Assembly: GCF_016097555.1 (NCBI RefSeq)
Contig: NC_054704.1
Location: 31,519,554 to 31,583,553 of the forward strand
DNA: 64,000 nucleotides
Source: Gigantopelta aegis
Taxonomy: Eukaryota > Mollusca > Gastropoda > Neomphalida > Peltospiridae
Reading direction: 5' to 3'
Each line of letters begins with the position of its first letter. The first letter of the stretch is position 1. The notes beneath the pieces were generated by a model. That model was not told the DNA's origin. It did not search any database and saw only the letters and a list, made by a program, of their open reading frames with translations. Position numbers and translations under genes: made by a program. Positions 49,201-59,629 of the stretch are shown in pieces.

Positions 49201-52200
49201 GGAAATTCCAGATGAGGCAAGTGCCTCGTCTGCTTCATGCTGGCTACGCCATTGCCACCCTAAAATGTTACCTTTTCAAACCGGTCGTCTAGCAGCGTAA
49301 GACCCTCATTTCTCCTGATGACAGATGACGTCATGGAGTAGTTAGTAAAACGAGATTTGGTTTCCTCATGATCAAACATGTCTTCAGCATCCATTGATTC
49401 ATCCGACATCGCTGCAGCATCAGAAGCAACACCATCATCAGATACATCCTCCCTAATTAATAAGCAGAAAAATAACCAATCAGAACCATTGTCACTCAAT
49501 AATGTATAGAAAAATAACCAATCAGAACCATCATAATACCGGTCTCGGTGATGTTGTGGTTACTCATCGGACATAAAGCTGGTAGGTACTAGGTTCGCAG
49601 TCCGGTACCAGCTCCCACCCAGAGTGAGATTAACGACTCAATGGATAGGTGTAAGATCACTACACCCTCTTCTATCTCACTAACCATAAACAGAACAGCG
49701 TGCTTAAACCGTAATTGGATATAAGCATGGAAACAGGTTGAAATGAAATGAAATGCTAAATAATGTATAGAAAAATATCCAATCAGATCCATTGTCCTTA
49801 AATCATATATACTAAATAAACAATCATATATACTAAATAAACAATCAAAATCCTCCTCCATATGTAAAGAAACCCACAAGAACCATCCTCTGTAGATAAT
49901 AGTAATAAGTCATTAAATATATTCTCCATACATAAGTGCATTCCAATTTCCTTTGTTTGTCTAAGCCTGTCGACCAACTTTTTTTTTTAGATTACCAATA
50001 AATATGTTTTATTTTTTTCGTGGTTTTTACCACTTTTCTATTCATTATTCACTATAAAACATGTTAAAAAGCAAAGTTAAAAAGTTTGTTTTGTTTAACA
50101 ACACCACTGAAGCACATTGATTTATTCATCATCAGTGATTGTGTGTCAAACATTTGGTAATTTTGACATACAGACGTAGAGAGAAAACCTGCTACAGGAT
50201 AGCACATACCACAGCCTTTGATATACCAGTCGTGGTGCACTGGCTGAGACGAGAAATAGCCCAAGTGGCCCACCGACAGGGATCGATCCCAGAAAAAGCA
50301 AAGATGTTAGTACAAAACTGTACCCATTATTTCCAATCTTTCATTTGAGTTACACTCATCCTGCATATTTGGAGATATTTAGATATACTTTTCAAATTGG
50401 CCACCTGGTACACTATGAAAATTGATGCTTTGGTATGACATACAGAAGTTTTGGTATGTATGAAAAGATTTTGTAACTTCATTTTGACACAGAGCCCTCA
50501 AAAGTACCCGGTCTCCGGCGGCAAATCGCCGCCTGAAACAGCTTTTTCCGCCGCCTATTTAATGGATGGTGACTGATTTGTGCTAACAGAGGCCATGAGA
50601 ATGCATCTCAGAGGTTCGATTTTTCAAATATTTCTAGGGGAGGGCCCCCAGACCCCCCTGCTTTGCCCCCTGCTATCATCACTGTTGTAGCCTGCTACTT
50701 CTTAAACTATTGAGGGCGCTGTGACATAAAGACTGGTTCGGTATTAACAAATAGATAACAATGGAATCACCACAGAACCTCATAACATAAACTAATAGGA
50801 GGTGAGATAGCAGATTACTAATTTTGGAAAACACATTTTCGTATTATACAATTATGTCTGTTTGCTTACATAAGTGAAACCTAGAATTTTCGCATGAACC
50901 TAAAATAGTTAAACTATCATACTGCAATTCTATCAGAATGTCTGCTGAACCCTTGCTTTGGAAGGAATGAAAATTAAACTTTTACGTATTTCACTTTTAA
51001 ACATGTACATGATACGCCCATCAGGAAAACCATATCTACTGTAGAATACTTTATTTTCACGTTTTTCACGTGTTAATGAAATTCGTGAAAATATATTCCA
51101 CGCGAAAATAAAGGCCAACAAAAAAGAAGAAAAAAAGGTAGTCTCGTTCAACTATACCACATTAGTTTCCGATGTACGAGGCTAGTAGTAACAAAGCAGT
51201 GCTCCCTCCTGTCACGGAACAAACCACAAAACACAAAAGCTGTTTAAACTTTAAATCAAGAACACGAAGTACATACATGATAATAAAACAATACTAACAC
51301 TAAAAAGCTTTATGCTGTTTTCCTTCGCATGTGCTAGCGATCAGTTCATCGGACAAAGTCTACATGTGTTCAACGACCGAAGTAAACATGCATTATCACA
51401 GTATATTAAAAATGTGGAAGTGAAAAAATCCGGACTGGGCTATGTTCAGATGTTTCACAATTTTGTTTTATTTTTCGCAAAGGCCTGAAAGTCTGAAACC
51501 TGTTCGTATTAAATCTGTTTTTCCTTTCATAGCATCATGTGCGCGAATAAGCCACTGGGCATGAATGGGTTTAATCGTACTCAGACGTAAATCAACTTGC
51601 ACTTTCTCCACAGAGGATTCTGAACCGTTATCCTCCTGCTTTTCCATCTGGGACACTATTTCAGCAGAAAACCACTCCTGAAAACACCTTTTTAGTTCCA
51701 TCTTATAGTCTTATACTGAGTACTAGTAGCTCGTGCCTTCAAATTTCGTTTCGTTTGTTTTCCGTTTTTGTTTTTATAACAATTATAAGGATTAAGAAAA
51801 ACTGCACACGGTAAGCACCTTCTGTAAGCTTATTAACTTGTAAACAATAAAGTCTTGATTGGTTAAAGCAGGAAAACTATTGTTTTATGTGTATAGCACT
51901 CGTGTGTACATGTAGGATTAGTTCTACAGATTAGCGTAACAACTGGCAAAACTAAGTTCCGTTTTTAAAACAAAATTATTGACATCTGTACTTCGTTTTT
52001 TTATTGATGGGGGTTGGGGGATTCGCGAAAATAAATGTTCGCGAATTGACCCATTTTCATTAAATCGCAAAACATTTATCCCGCGAAAATAAGGTATTCT
52101 ACAGTATATTAATGAATTTGATACGGGTATGATTCAAGTCTAATTATATGAAATGTTTACAATGGGATGGATCAACAGTTTGCTTTGGACCAACCACCAT

Positions 52201-54808
52201 CACAAGTTGTTCCTACATGTGGTTTGATGGTCCTGTATGCATCTGTATGCAAGATATGATCTGGACAAGAATTTACTGTTATGTGCAGTAGACCGTGAAG
52301 AGTAGGTCACAGTGACCTAGTAATAGTACACGACACGCCGCTATCCCAAGTTGTTCTTACATGTGAGGTTTGATGATCCTGTATACATCTGTATGCAAGA
52401 TATGGGCCGGACAAGGATTTACTTTTAAGTGCAGTAGACCATGAAAAATAGGTGACAGTGACCTAGTAATAGTACGCGACACACACCGCCATCCTAAGTT
52501 GTTCCTATGCAAGATATGGTCCGGACAAGAATTTACTTTTATGTGCAGTAGACCATGAAAAGTAGGTGACAGTGACCTAGTAATAGTATGCGACACACCG
52601 CCATCCCAAGTTGTTCCTACATGTGAGGTTTGATGGTCCTGTATGCATCTGTATGCAAGATAAGGTCCGGACAAGGATTTACTGTTGTGTGCAGTAGACC
52701 GTGATAAGTAGGTCACATTGACCTAGTAATAGTATGCGACACACCCCCATCTCAAGTTGTTCCTACATGTGACGTTTGATGGTCCTGTTTGCATCTGTAT
52801 GCAAGATATGGCCCGGACAAGGATTTACTGTTGTGTGCAGTAGATTGTGATAAGTAGGTCACAGTGACCTAGTAATAGTACACAACAAACCGCCATCTCA
52901 AGTTGTTCCTACATGTGAGATTTGATGGTCCTGTATGCATCTGCATTCAAAATATGGTTCGGACAAGAAAAAGTTGGGACGTACGTACGGACAACGTCAT
53001 ACCATAATACGACCCATCATAGATGGGCGTATAAAAATGAATCTAAGGAGTAACCATGTACTAAGTTCAGTCTCAAACTTAATTGTCTGCCTTACCACTG
53101 ATCACCCTCCTCATTGTCTTCTTCACCGTCATCACCTCTCTCACTCTTGGAATTGGCCTGCACTATAAAGTCATCATCGAGGATATTCTCAGGATCATTA
53201 TAGTCAAAGTCTTCATCTAATGCTGCCACAACATCAGGATCCCAGTCTAACTGAGGACCTATTTAAAAAAATAAACAAAAATGTCAATATGCAATGATTT
53301 TGAAATACTGAACAATAAACACTGTTAAAAATACAACAATATACTTAGCGCTACTATATATATATTTTTCAGATCACATAATTTAAGAATTTTATAACTT
53401 TGCAAATTAGATGTAAATTAATCGAGGTCACAGCACTACATTTATTGACATTTAAGCAAACGTTCTACAGTGACACTCCATAATTGATGTGTGCATTCAT
53501 AGTCATCAAATAAAAAGATTTCAACAGCAACTTTACACTGAAAGCTGTCCAGCGTCTCGAAAACAAAAAAATGTTAAGCAATAGTTTATTTTGATATAAG
53601 GACATCCAAAATGACGTCATTCGAGTTTGATGTCATTTCCATTCAAAAAGGCACCACGCATCATATTCTTACATCATTTGAATATCTAGTAATGGCAGAC
53701 TGGAATTGAGGTTGCGTGTACAGTTTACAAAAACATGTATTAAGCTTGAGATTATATGATAAAGAGATTATTACCCTCGTATGTTTTGGTATCGTAAATA
53801 TCATTTTTATTCCTATTATATGATATTATTACCCTTTAGATAAATTTCATGTGTTTTGATTGATCAATAGCCAATGCACACCACAAGTACACCGTGTCAT
53901 TTGCGGGAAAATACAGAATTTTCTGGGATGTACGAAAGTCAAGTGACTTGCTTGACTAGTTATATGAAAATACAAACTGCGGATGAGGTCGACAAAATGT
54001 TCTCCAACACGCCTCACTGATTAAATTTGTTAAAAGAAATTTAATCAGTGAGGTGTGTTGGAGAAAATGTTGTTGGTCTCATCTGTGTTTGTATTTTCGT
54101 ACAACCAGTCGAGCAAGTCACGTAACATTTCGTATATCCTGGCAAATTCTGTATTTTCCCACAAATGACATGGTGTACTTGTGGTATGCATTGGCTATTG
54201 ACAGGGTTGAAAATTAGCTAATTAGACTAAAAAATTTACAAAGGTTGGGCGATCCTCAAATTTACAGTCTGGTGACTATGGTAATAGTTAAAAAAGAAAC
54301 GCACTCAAACTGAATCGAATGTGATAAAACACACCGCGTCTGCGCTAGCGCGAACTACAGATCTGGCAGCAAAAAACATAGAACATTCTCTATATTTTGA
54401 CAGCGCCAGACTCATCTTCTATGGCTTTGGACCGGGTATTTCTAAAAACAAAGCTCAAATCATATTGCAGACACTGCATGTATTTTTAAAATCTGAAAGT
54501 CATCGGTTTATTGGAATGGACTGGATACGCCATAATTATCTAATGGACCTACATTTTGACAATTGTTATCAATGTTATGGTGCAAATTAATCATATTTAA
54601 TTAGCGTATGTTATTCTCAGACAAAATCAAAATCTATCTTGTAGATTTAACTCATACTAACTTTAAATATCATAATTGGAGGGCTAGTTGAATTTGAGAA
54701 GGGCCAATAAGATTTTTCTTTAGCTGGCCCTGCTGGCGACCATGGTTTTCATGTTAATTTTCAACCCTGCTATTGACCAATCAAAACGCATGAAATTTAT
54801 CCAAAAGG

Positions 54809-54860
<52 letters not shown>

Positions 54861-57386
54861 TCAACTCTCGTTATTACAGTATCCATTACAACGGGATATT
54901 CGGGTACTGGCACACTTTTACTGGGAACCAACGTGTTTCAGTTTTAATCTGATCATTATAACGGAATATTCGAGTTCCGGCACTGGCAGTCATTTACGGT
55001 AAAAAAACGTGTCTATTTCATGTATTGTTCGATCTTTACAACGGTGCAAAGAATCACTGAACACATGTAGGAAGAGTGGTTCGACAATTAGCCGTAACCT
55101 TTCAGCGACATTCTGATGTGCAGGCGACGACTGGCTTACACCGGATTAGCTATGGTTGATTGCACAGAACTGTGACCACAAGCGGTATATACAAACACAC
55201 ACACATATAGCTACTGTATAAATGTTATCTCTCTGTTGGTGTTTCTTTAACGGACAGGTGGGGTGGAATAAGAGGCTTTTAGAGGGCATATTTGGGATCA
55301 GTGGAATATGCTGTAATGAAAAGTTAAAATTTCTTTTAACCACACCACTAGAGTACACTGATTTATTAATTTTTAGCTATTGGATGTCAAAGATTTGGTA
55401 ATTTTTACATATACCGGTAGTCTTGAGAGAAAACCCACTACATTTTTTTTATTAGTAGCAAGGGATCTTTTATATGCACCATCCACAGACAGGAAAGCAC
55501 ATACCACAGCCGTTGGTGTACTAGTGGGCCCACTGATGGGGATTGATCCCAGACCGACTGCACATCAAGTAAGTACTTTACCACTGGGCTACATCCTGCC
55601 CCTTGTGGTAATGAAATCTTTGCCAAAGACAGTCCCTGCATTTTACTTGGATGGGGACCTCGTTATATCACTGATAAAAACAGCATTTCACGAAGAGTAC
55701 AACTGTGGTAAGTGCTTTCAGCACGCCTGTCAAAAAACAGCACTCACAACAATGAGCTAAATGTATTTGTGGGGTTTCTTTTACTTTAAATTATTTTTAA
55801 AAAAATCAGTTTCAGAATTGACCTATGCAAGAATCTAATGTACACCTTTCTACTCAAGAAATGTTAACCAAGACACACAAAACATTTATAATCTGTCCCA
55901 CAGGGAACACCTTTTTTCATGCTATGGAATTTACTACAAGTTATTTATTTCTGAGCAGATTGTTATTTAAATTGGTCACAAAAATAGTATTTCTTTGCTC
56001 TCTTTCTAAAACACTTACTTTTCTTTTGATGTCAAACCAAATGATTTTGTAGATAGCATGGACTATAGTTCTTTATATTAACAATCATTTTGTTGTTTTT
56101 CAGTAAACTGATCATAAATCCATTACACACGTTGTCTTTTTGTGATAGGCTCAGCAGGACTATTGAAGGCAAAATAAATATACAGTCAAACCTGTCCTAG
56201 CGGCCACCTGTACTCAGCGGTCACCTGCCTTAAGCGGCCACTTTTTTAACTCCCAAACGATTTATAATGTAAATGCACCTGTAATAAGCGGTCACCTGTC
56301 TAACGTGGCCAGCGGCCACCTAAATCGGATCCCAAATTGCTAAAATACCTGTATTAAGCGGCCACAGTAAAGTTTTACTATTACATAAAAAGGGATATTG
56401 TAACAGCACCGATAAGGTGCAGCGAATAACCGATCTTCACACCTTCAGGAATACTAGTACACATTCAATCCTGACATCTCGACTGTGTATCAATTAAGAA
56501 AGTCGGACTCTGGAATGCATCTAATTGCCTCTGGGCAGGCTACGCTTGACATTTGTAGGTTCACTAACTATGACAATACACCGCATGAAGTAGGAATTAA
56601 ATAAATAAATAGAAAAAGAGAACAAATTTGTTGAGAACGGTTAATTTAATATACAGGAGACGACATGTCAAAAGTTGATTCATAGTCAACTGTGAGCACA
56701 CATCTGTTGATTAGCACTACAGACAGTAAAACAAGAAATAACAACAAATGTTTTAAAGACTATATATATGGCAACCTGTACTTATCTACTCCCTTATGTG
56801 ACCGCTTAAGACCGGTTTGACTGTATTTATAAAACCACCAATTCACTGCTAAACAGCAGTCCAAAACTGCAAATTCATTGTTCAAATTTAACCATGGCAC
56901 TAACAGCATGTGCCTTGGTTACTGTCATTATTTGCTGTTGTTCCCCGAAAATCGGACGTGTCAATGACAAGAAACATACTGTGATGCACTATCTTGTTTG
57001 TTGCTGTGCCCGCCCGATAAAGACTATGCTGTATATGTATCCTTAATTGTGAGAAGAAAATTATTTGCAAAAGAATTGTTGGTTTGGCGAAACATTTTCT
57101 ATCTCGATTTTAGTAATAAAACTGACTTGCAACCAGTTTTGCTTTGGTGCCCCTCCAACTACTTTTTTTGTAATTAAACCAAAGGCACAAATTGTTGTAC
57201 ACCCTAAAAATTAAAATTTAACCCCTGTAAATTGTCTGCCTGCTTATCCGCTATATATTTCTAGCCTCTAGAATTGCATGTACCTCTTAGAGGGGCAGCT
57301 TTGTTTAGTAAGCCAACTTCAGTCTCCACAGAAGACGCAAATACCGATGATGGAAGTTGAATGGATGCATCACTCTTTTCATTGGA
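40219..57386 (-). CDS. LTV1: LTV1 ribosome biogenesis factor, 3' eight exons (5' part missing from window)
   Basis: LTV1 is a non-ribosomal factor on pre-40S particles that helps late small-subunit assembly and nuclear export. Exons are 57386-57284, 53258-53096, 49452-49272, 47911-47784, 46884-46739, 45839-45787, 41668-41474 and 40332-40219. All are bounded by AG/GT, the phases join, and they give 360 residues. Diagnostic blocks in order: LPSSVFASSVETEVGLLNK; LDWDPDVVAALDEDFDY; a very acidic stretch; TKSRFTNYSMTSSVIRRNE; FEQYDDGDIGALDQEDIEG; a second acidic stretch then KWDCESILS; TYSTLYNHPQ; LTSKLGIPTDGISQRGLTKK; and a basic C-terminus from KLAIKEERK to GMKLL. This order matches human LTV1 along its whole C-terminal three quarters. 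The first visible exon starts in phase 0, so an upstream exon must end in phase 0. Roughly 100-115 N-terminal residues are not found between 57387 and 61650. Confidence 0.95.
40935..41058. mobile_element. 124-base TA-flanked inverted-repeat element
   Basis: CAATAAAACCCTTCTAAACTGG-like left and inverted CAATGAAAACCCTCAAAACTGG-like right ends are flanked by TA. It is minimal and noncoding, and lies directly before a SINE. Confidence 0.75.
41108..41420 (+). mobile_element. SINE with a third tRNA-like head + common core + tail beta
   Basis: The head GAGTTAGCTCAGTCGGCTGA is much closer to a real tRNA A-box region than the other heads. Core (AAAGGCCGTGGTATGTGCTT, AGTGCATATAAAAGATCCC) and tail (AATCAATGTGTCCCAGTGG) are shared with the other SINEs. 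Confidence 0.8.
41745..41927 (-). mobile_element. Head-II SINE, 3'-truncated and diverged
   Basis: Read on minus it shows GGTAGGTACTGGGTTC, CGGTACCAGTTCCCACTCTG and CTCTCTCACTAACC, as in the copies at 31364 and 49536. Confidence 0.65.
41928..43048. other. LTV1 intron sequence without recognised features
   Basis: No repeats with definable ends and no coding frame were recognised. Confidence 0.5.
43049..45497. mobile_element. 2.4-kb inverted-repeat element in an LTV1 intron
   Basis: The left end TAAGGTTGACGACAAGTCAC continues through CTTTTCACACCCTTGTTTTGG. The inverted right end TAAGGTCGACGACAGTCACT continues through TTTCGGACCCTTGTTTTGG. Its right portion is shared with the shorter copy at 27753-28316. 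No transposase frame is seen, and it carries a nested hAT-like insertion at 44752-45257. Confidence 0.7.
44752..45257. mobile_element. hAT-like insertion nested in the 2.4-kb element
   Basis: CAGGCATCGAAATAAG at the left faces CTTATTTCAAGAACTG at the right. Comparison with the uninterrupted copy near 28090 shows this segment is extra. It holds two diverged copies of a motif with CGATGTTC and GCACTTGTGCAATTGC. No clear target duplication is left. Confidence 0.65.
46170..46315 (+). mobile_element. SINE fragment, core + tail beta
   Basis: AAGGTGCATGTGAAAGATCC, TGACATCCAATTAGTCAGTG and GTGCTGTAGTGGTGTTCATA match core and beta tail. Confidence 0.6.
46440..46712 (-). mobile_element. SINE with third-type head, core and tail beta
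   Basis: Tail TTTGTTTTGTTTAATGACAC, core ACCAAGGGATCTTTTGTATG, then AAAGGTGGTTCGATCCTGTG and ACACCTCAGG. The head side matches the 41108 copy. It ends about 27 bases from an LTV1 exon border at 46739. Confidence 0.7.
47051..47305 (-). mobile_element. Two adjoining head-II SINE fragments
   Basis: 47143-47305 holds the GTCCTGGACAGACAGCCCAG palindrome and the AATAAGTTAAAATGAAATGA end. 47051-47142 holds the CTCTCTCACC and AACCAGAGTGAG parts. Further head pieces lie at 47588-47745. Confidence 0.6.
47523..47586. repeat. (TGTAT)n-like microsatellite, possible LINE tail
   Basis: TATTG/TACTG units follow GGTTGCAATAAAGATTATAT, a layout typical of the 3' end of a non-LTR element. No reverse transcriptase remains nearby, so the LINE reading is only a guess. 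Confidence 0.7.
47588..47745 (-). mobile_element. Head-II SINE head fragments
   Basis: The minus strand shows GGTAGGTACTGGGTTTGCAG and GGTACCAACTCTCACC, then a second partial copy (GCTGGTAGGTATGG). They are preceded on the left by a (TGTAT)n tract. Confidence 0.55.
47948..48200. repeat. 125-base tandem duplication
   Basis: GGATAAAGAAAAGGA begins at 47948 and again at 48073, each followed by CACATGATTTAATCTGTGAC and CAATTGTATG. The two copies are nearly identical, so the duplication is young. It lies in an LTV1 intron. Confidence 0.85.
48218..48500 (-). mobile_element. Diverged SINE
   Basis: GAGTGCGTCGTTAAACATTT, GCAATGGATCTTTTATATGC and GGGGTTTGATCTTCTGATCC mark tail, core and head; more decayed pieces follow to about 48890. 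Confidence 0.5.
49536..49757 (+). mobile_element. SINE with head II, shortened body
   Basis: CCGGTCTCGGTGATGTTGTG head, CTACACCCTCTTCTATCTCA and a GAAATGAAATGAAATG end. It was inserted into a local repeat of AATGTATAGAAAAATAACCA that is visible on both sides. Confidence 0.75.
50078..50292 (-). mobile_element. SINE, part of core deleted
   Basis: GTTTTGTTTAACAACACCAC, GGATAGCACATACCACAGCC and GGGATCGATCCCAG are present; the AAGGGATCTTTTATATG block is missing. Confidence 0.7.
50490..50721. mobile_element. Short hAT-like element with TGACA duplication
   Basis: The ends CAGAGCCCTCAAAAG and CTATTGAGGGCGCTG are inverted, and TGACA lies directly on both sides. The five-base duplication matches that of the element at 22417-22652. 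It is noncoding, with a GC-rich left half. Confidence 0.7.
51039..52104. mobile_element. TA-flanked element with a transposase-like C-terminal remnant
   Basis: The ends CTGTAGAATACTTTATTTTC and inverted CTGTAGAATACCTTATTTTC are flanked by TA. A minus-strand frame at 51468-51701 reads RLSTIKPIHAQWLIRAHD then GFRLSGLCEK, which resembles the C-terminal tail of pogo/Tigger-type DDE transposases as I recall them. The rest of a transposase is absent, so it is a deletion derivative. Confidence 0.75.
52185..53036. repeat. 146-base tandem repeat, about 6 copies
   Basis: The landmark AAGTTGTTCC recurs at 52204, 52348, 52496, 52608, 52754 and 52900. The period is 144-148, with one copy shortened to 112 by an internal deletion. 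Each unit has the palindrome GGTCACAGTGACC or a variant. The last copy is cut short by a GACGTACGTACGGAC... tail ending GGGCGTATAAAAA, which looks like an interspersed-repeat end. The array ends about 60 bases from the LTV1 exon border at 53096. Confidence 0.85.
53829..54811. mobile_element. Fold-back element with long inverted arms, split by a hAT-like insertion
   Basis: The left arm (53829-54025) and right arm (54037-54202 plus 54770-54811) are imperfect inverted copies meeting at a tight hairpin (54002-54062, CTCCAACACGCCTCACTGAT and complement). The right arm is interrupted at CTATTGAC by the element at 54203-54769. The outer right end abuts a (TA)n tract, so the target was probably TA-rich. 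No coding sequence is seen. Confidence 0.8.
54203..54769. mobile_element. hAT-like short element nested in the fold-back arm
   Basis: The ends AGGGTTGAAAATTA and TTAATTTTCAACCCTG are inverted, and CTATTGAC occurs directly on both sides (54195-54202, 54770-54777). An 8-base direct duplication fits hAT. There is no transposase. Confidence 0.8.
54809..54857. repeat. (TA)n microsatellite followed by an element end
   Basis: About 24 TA units are followed at 54858 by CAGTCAACTCTCGTTATTAC, which resembles the tip of a pogo/Tigger-like element. I could not place the matching right end, so only the microsatellite is firmly called. Confidence 0.8.
55330..55603 (-). mobile_element. SINE, head I + core + tail beta
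   Basis: AACCACACCACTAGAGTACA, AGCAAGGGATCTTTTATATG and ACTTTACCACTGGGCTACAT show the full order with small deletions. Confidence 0.75.
56183..56823. mobile_element. TA-flanked nonautonomous DNA element, 641 bases
   Basis: The ends CAGTCAAACCTGTCCTAGCGG (left) and inverted CAGTCAAACCGGTCTTAAGC (right) are each bordered by TA. Subterminal GCGGCCACCTGTA-like motifs recur several times near the left end. It is noncoding and of Tc1/mariner/pogo type by its target. Confidence 0.8.
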
Positions 57387-57676
57387 CTGTGGAAACAGAA
57401 GAATGATTATTTAATGATACATGGCTGGGAACATTTTGTTCAGCATCGCATCACAATTCGTTACGTAAGTTTCAGAGATCGCTACACAATTTTAAACATT
57501 AAACAGTAGTTGCTAATCAATTTTCAACTGACTAAAAATATCACTAATCCAGATTGTGAAAACAAAATGTTCCTTCCATGTGAAGAGTTAAAAAAAGTTT
57601 AGTGTCTATCATATTATTAGTTTGACACATGGTCTAGAGAGTGGGAGAAAACCATTCTTCTACCACCGATATATAC

Positions 57677-57713
<37 letters not shown>

Positions 57714-57714
<1 letters not shown>

Positions 57715-59203
57715 TCTTCAAAAGAAGAAACGCAAAACCACATTGTCGTAACATTTGGAGAATTGATTTAATTATTGAATGGTGAGTCCGATAATTACCA
57801 AATGTTGCAGGATTGTTCACAATTCATTCTAGTCCATTGTAAGTGATAGGACACACCACCAAGGTCAAGGTCATCTGGAGTCAATACCGGGTGTGGCCTC
57901 CGCGTGTGTTGACAACTGCATGGCACCGCCTGCCCATTGAAGCAACCAGAGTACGGATGACGTCCCGGGGGATGGTGGCCCACTCGGCCTGCAAGGCTGC
58001 TGCCAGCTCGGGCAGGGTCTGGGGCTGTGGTTGTCGCTGTCGGAGGCGTCGGTCCAACTCGTCCCATAGATGCTCAATTGGGTTCAAATCCGGTGATATC
58101 GATGGCCAAGGAAGGACATTAATGTTGTTGTTCTGTAGGAAAGCCGTTGTGAGACGTGCTGTGTGAGGCCTGGCGTTGTCATGTTGGAACACTGCGTTGG
58201 CGTTGGCCATAACTGGAACGATGTGTGGCCGGAGGATCTGGTCAATGTAGCCCTGTGCATTCAGGTTGCCCTGCACGTGGACCAGGTCAGTTCTGCCAGT
58301 GTGTGAGATGGCTGCCCACACCATGACACTACCCCCGCCGAATCTGTCCACTTCCTGCACGCAGTTTGCCGCATAACGTTCACCACGACGCCTATACACG
58401 CGACACCTTCCATCATGACGTCGGAGCAGAAATCGGGACTCGTCACTGAACCACACCTGTCTCCATCGCAGTTGAGGCCATTGTCGATGAATCTGGCACC
58501 ACTGCAGTCGGAGTCGACGGTGTTGTGGTGTTAAGATGACACCTCGAACTGGACGTCTGGCACGAATTCCTACCTCACGTAGGCGGTTCCGTACGGTCTG
58601 GTCGGATATCCTGCGCAAACCTGGTATTGCTGCGGCTGTGGAGGTGGCAGTAGTCAATCGTTCCCGAAGATGGCGTACCCGGATGTAGCGGTCCTGCCCG
58701 GGGGTAGTGACCCGTGGTCGACCGGATCTAGGGAGGTCACGTGTTGATCCATGTTGCTGGTAACGGTCCCACAGTCTGGAGATGGTGCTTGGGGACACAT
58801 GGAATGCCCTGGCAACGGCCGTTCTGGATTCGCCTGCGTCTAGTCGGCCGATGGCATTGTTTCTCTGCGGTTCACTGAGACGTGGCATGTCCTGGATTGT
58901 CAACTGTCGGCCAGATACAGAGGCCAGGCAAGCGAACACCCTGCACTTTTATACTGTCGGTGTTCATGTTGCACGTGCAGACAACGCACGTGCAGTAGTG
59001 ACATGGTTTGCACGTGGCTGCGTTTTTGCGAATATTCACATTTTGGAACTTTATTGTACAGTAGCTGCGTTTTATCGAATGTAACCGTGGGAATGTGTTT
59101 GGGACATGCAATGACCTTATATTCACAAAGCATGAACCGGTAGGAAACATAAAATCGGAGTTATAACCCATTTGTACCCTTTTGCGTTTCTTTTTTTGAA
59201 GAG
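57714..59203 (-). mobile_element. Tc1-like DNA transposon, apparently full length, in an LTV1 intron
   Basis: Inverted ends CTCTTCAAAAGAAGAAACGC (left) and its near-perfect complement (right) match at 23 of 24 positions. Both ends are flanked by TA within (TA)n tracts, the normal Tc1 target. The element holds one intact DD34E transposase frame on the minus strand. It lies between the first visible LTV1 exon and the 84-base array. Whether it is still active cannot be told from sequence alone. Confidence 0.9.
57881..58888 (-). CDS. Tc1-type transposase, 335 residues, intact frame
   Basis: The protein catalyses cut-and-paste movement of its element into TA dinucleotides. Residues about 5-45 form a helix-turn-helix (AVARAFHVSPSTISRLWDR), followed by the GRPR DNA-binding motif (RSGRPRVTT) and a second basic region. 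The catalytic triad is visible as WFSDESRF, FQHDNARPHTA and NPIEHLWDELDRR, with 34 residues between the second Asp and the Glu (DD34E), as in Tc1 elements. The length equals that of active family members. I chose the ATG at 58888 (MPRLSEPQ); the frame is open a little further upstream without an ATG. The frame is much more GC- and CpG-rich than its surroundings, as expected for a recent arrival. Confidence 0.93.
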   Translation of the reverse strand: MPRLSEPQRNNAIGRLDAGESRTAVARAFHVSPSTISRLWDRYQQHGSTRDLPRSGRPRVTTPGQDRYIRVRHLRERLTTATSTAAAIPGLRRISDQTVRNRLREVGIRARRPVRGVILTPQHRRLRLQWCQIHRQWPQLRWRQVWFSDESRFLLRRHDGRCRVYRRRGERYAANCVQEVDRFGGGSVMVWAAISHTGRTDLVHVQGNLNAQGYIDQILRPHIVPVMANANAVFQHDNARPHTARLTTAFLQNNNINVLPWPSISPDLNPIEHLWDELDRRLRQRQPQPQTLPELAAALQAEWATIPRDVIRTLVASMGRRCHAVVNTRGGHTRY

Positions 59204-59226
59204 TATATATATATATATATATATAT

Positions 59227-59317
<91 letters not shown>
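59204..59317. repeat. (TA)n joined to (GA)n
   Basis: TA units at the right edge of the Tc1 element pass into about 43 GA units. Confidence 0.95.
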
Positions 59318-59321
<4 letters not shown>

Positions 59322-59629
59322 CATGTCTCTCTACCACTGACAAACAATAAAGACAATAAAACACAAAATAAAAATGTAAAAAACAAAGTTGACATGGTCT
59401 GTTTATGAACCATCCCTAATTCAGTTGCATCTTGTTTAGTTTTTTGTTTTGCTTTATAGTTTGTGATGTTTTTCCTAATAATTAATGTCTCATGTATGTC
59501 ACCTCATGACTTGGTTTTTTTATAATCCAATACTAAAAATCAGCTTTGCAGCACAAGCATAACGAGAGAAATGTTTTCTAAGAAAAATATTGTATTTCAA
59601 GAATTTATTTTTATTTTCAATGAAACATA

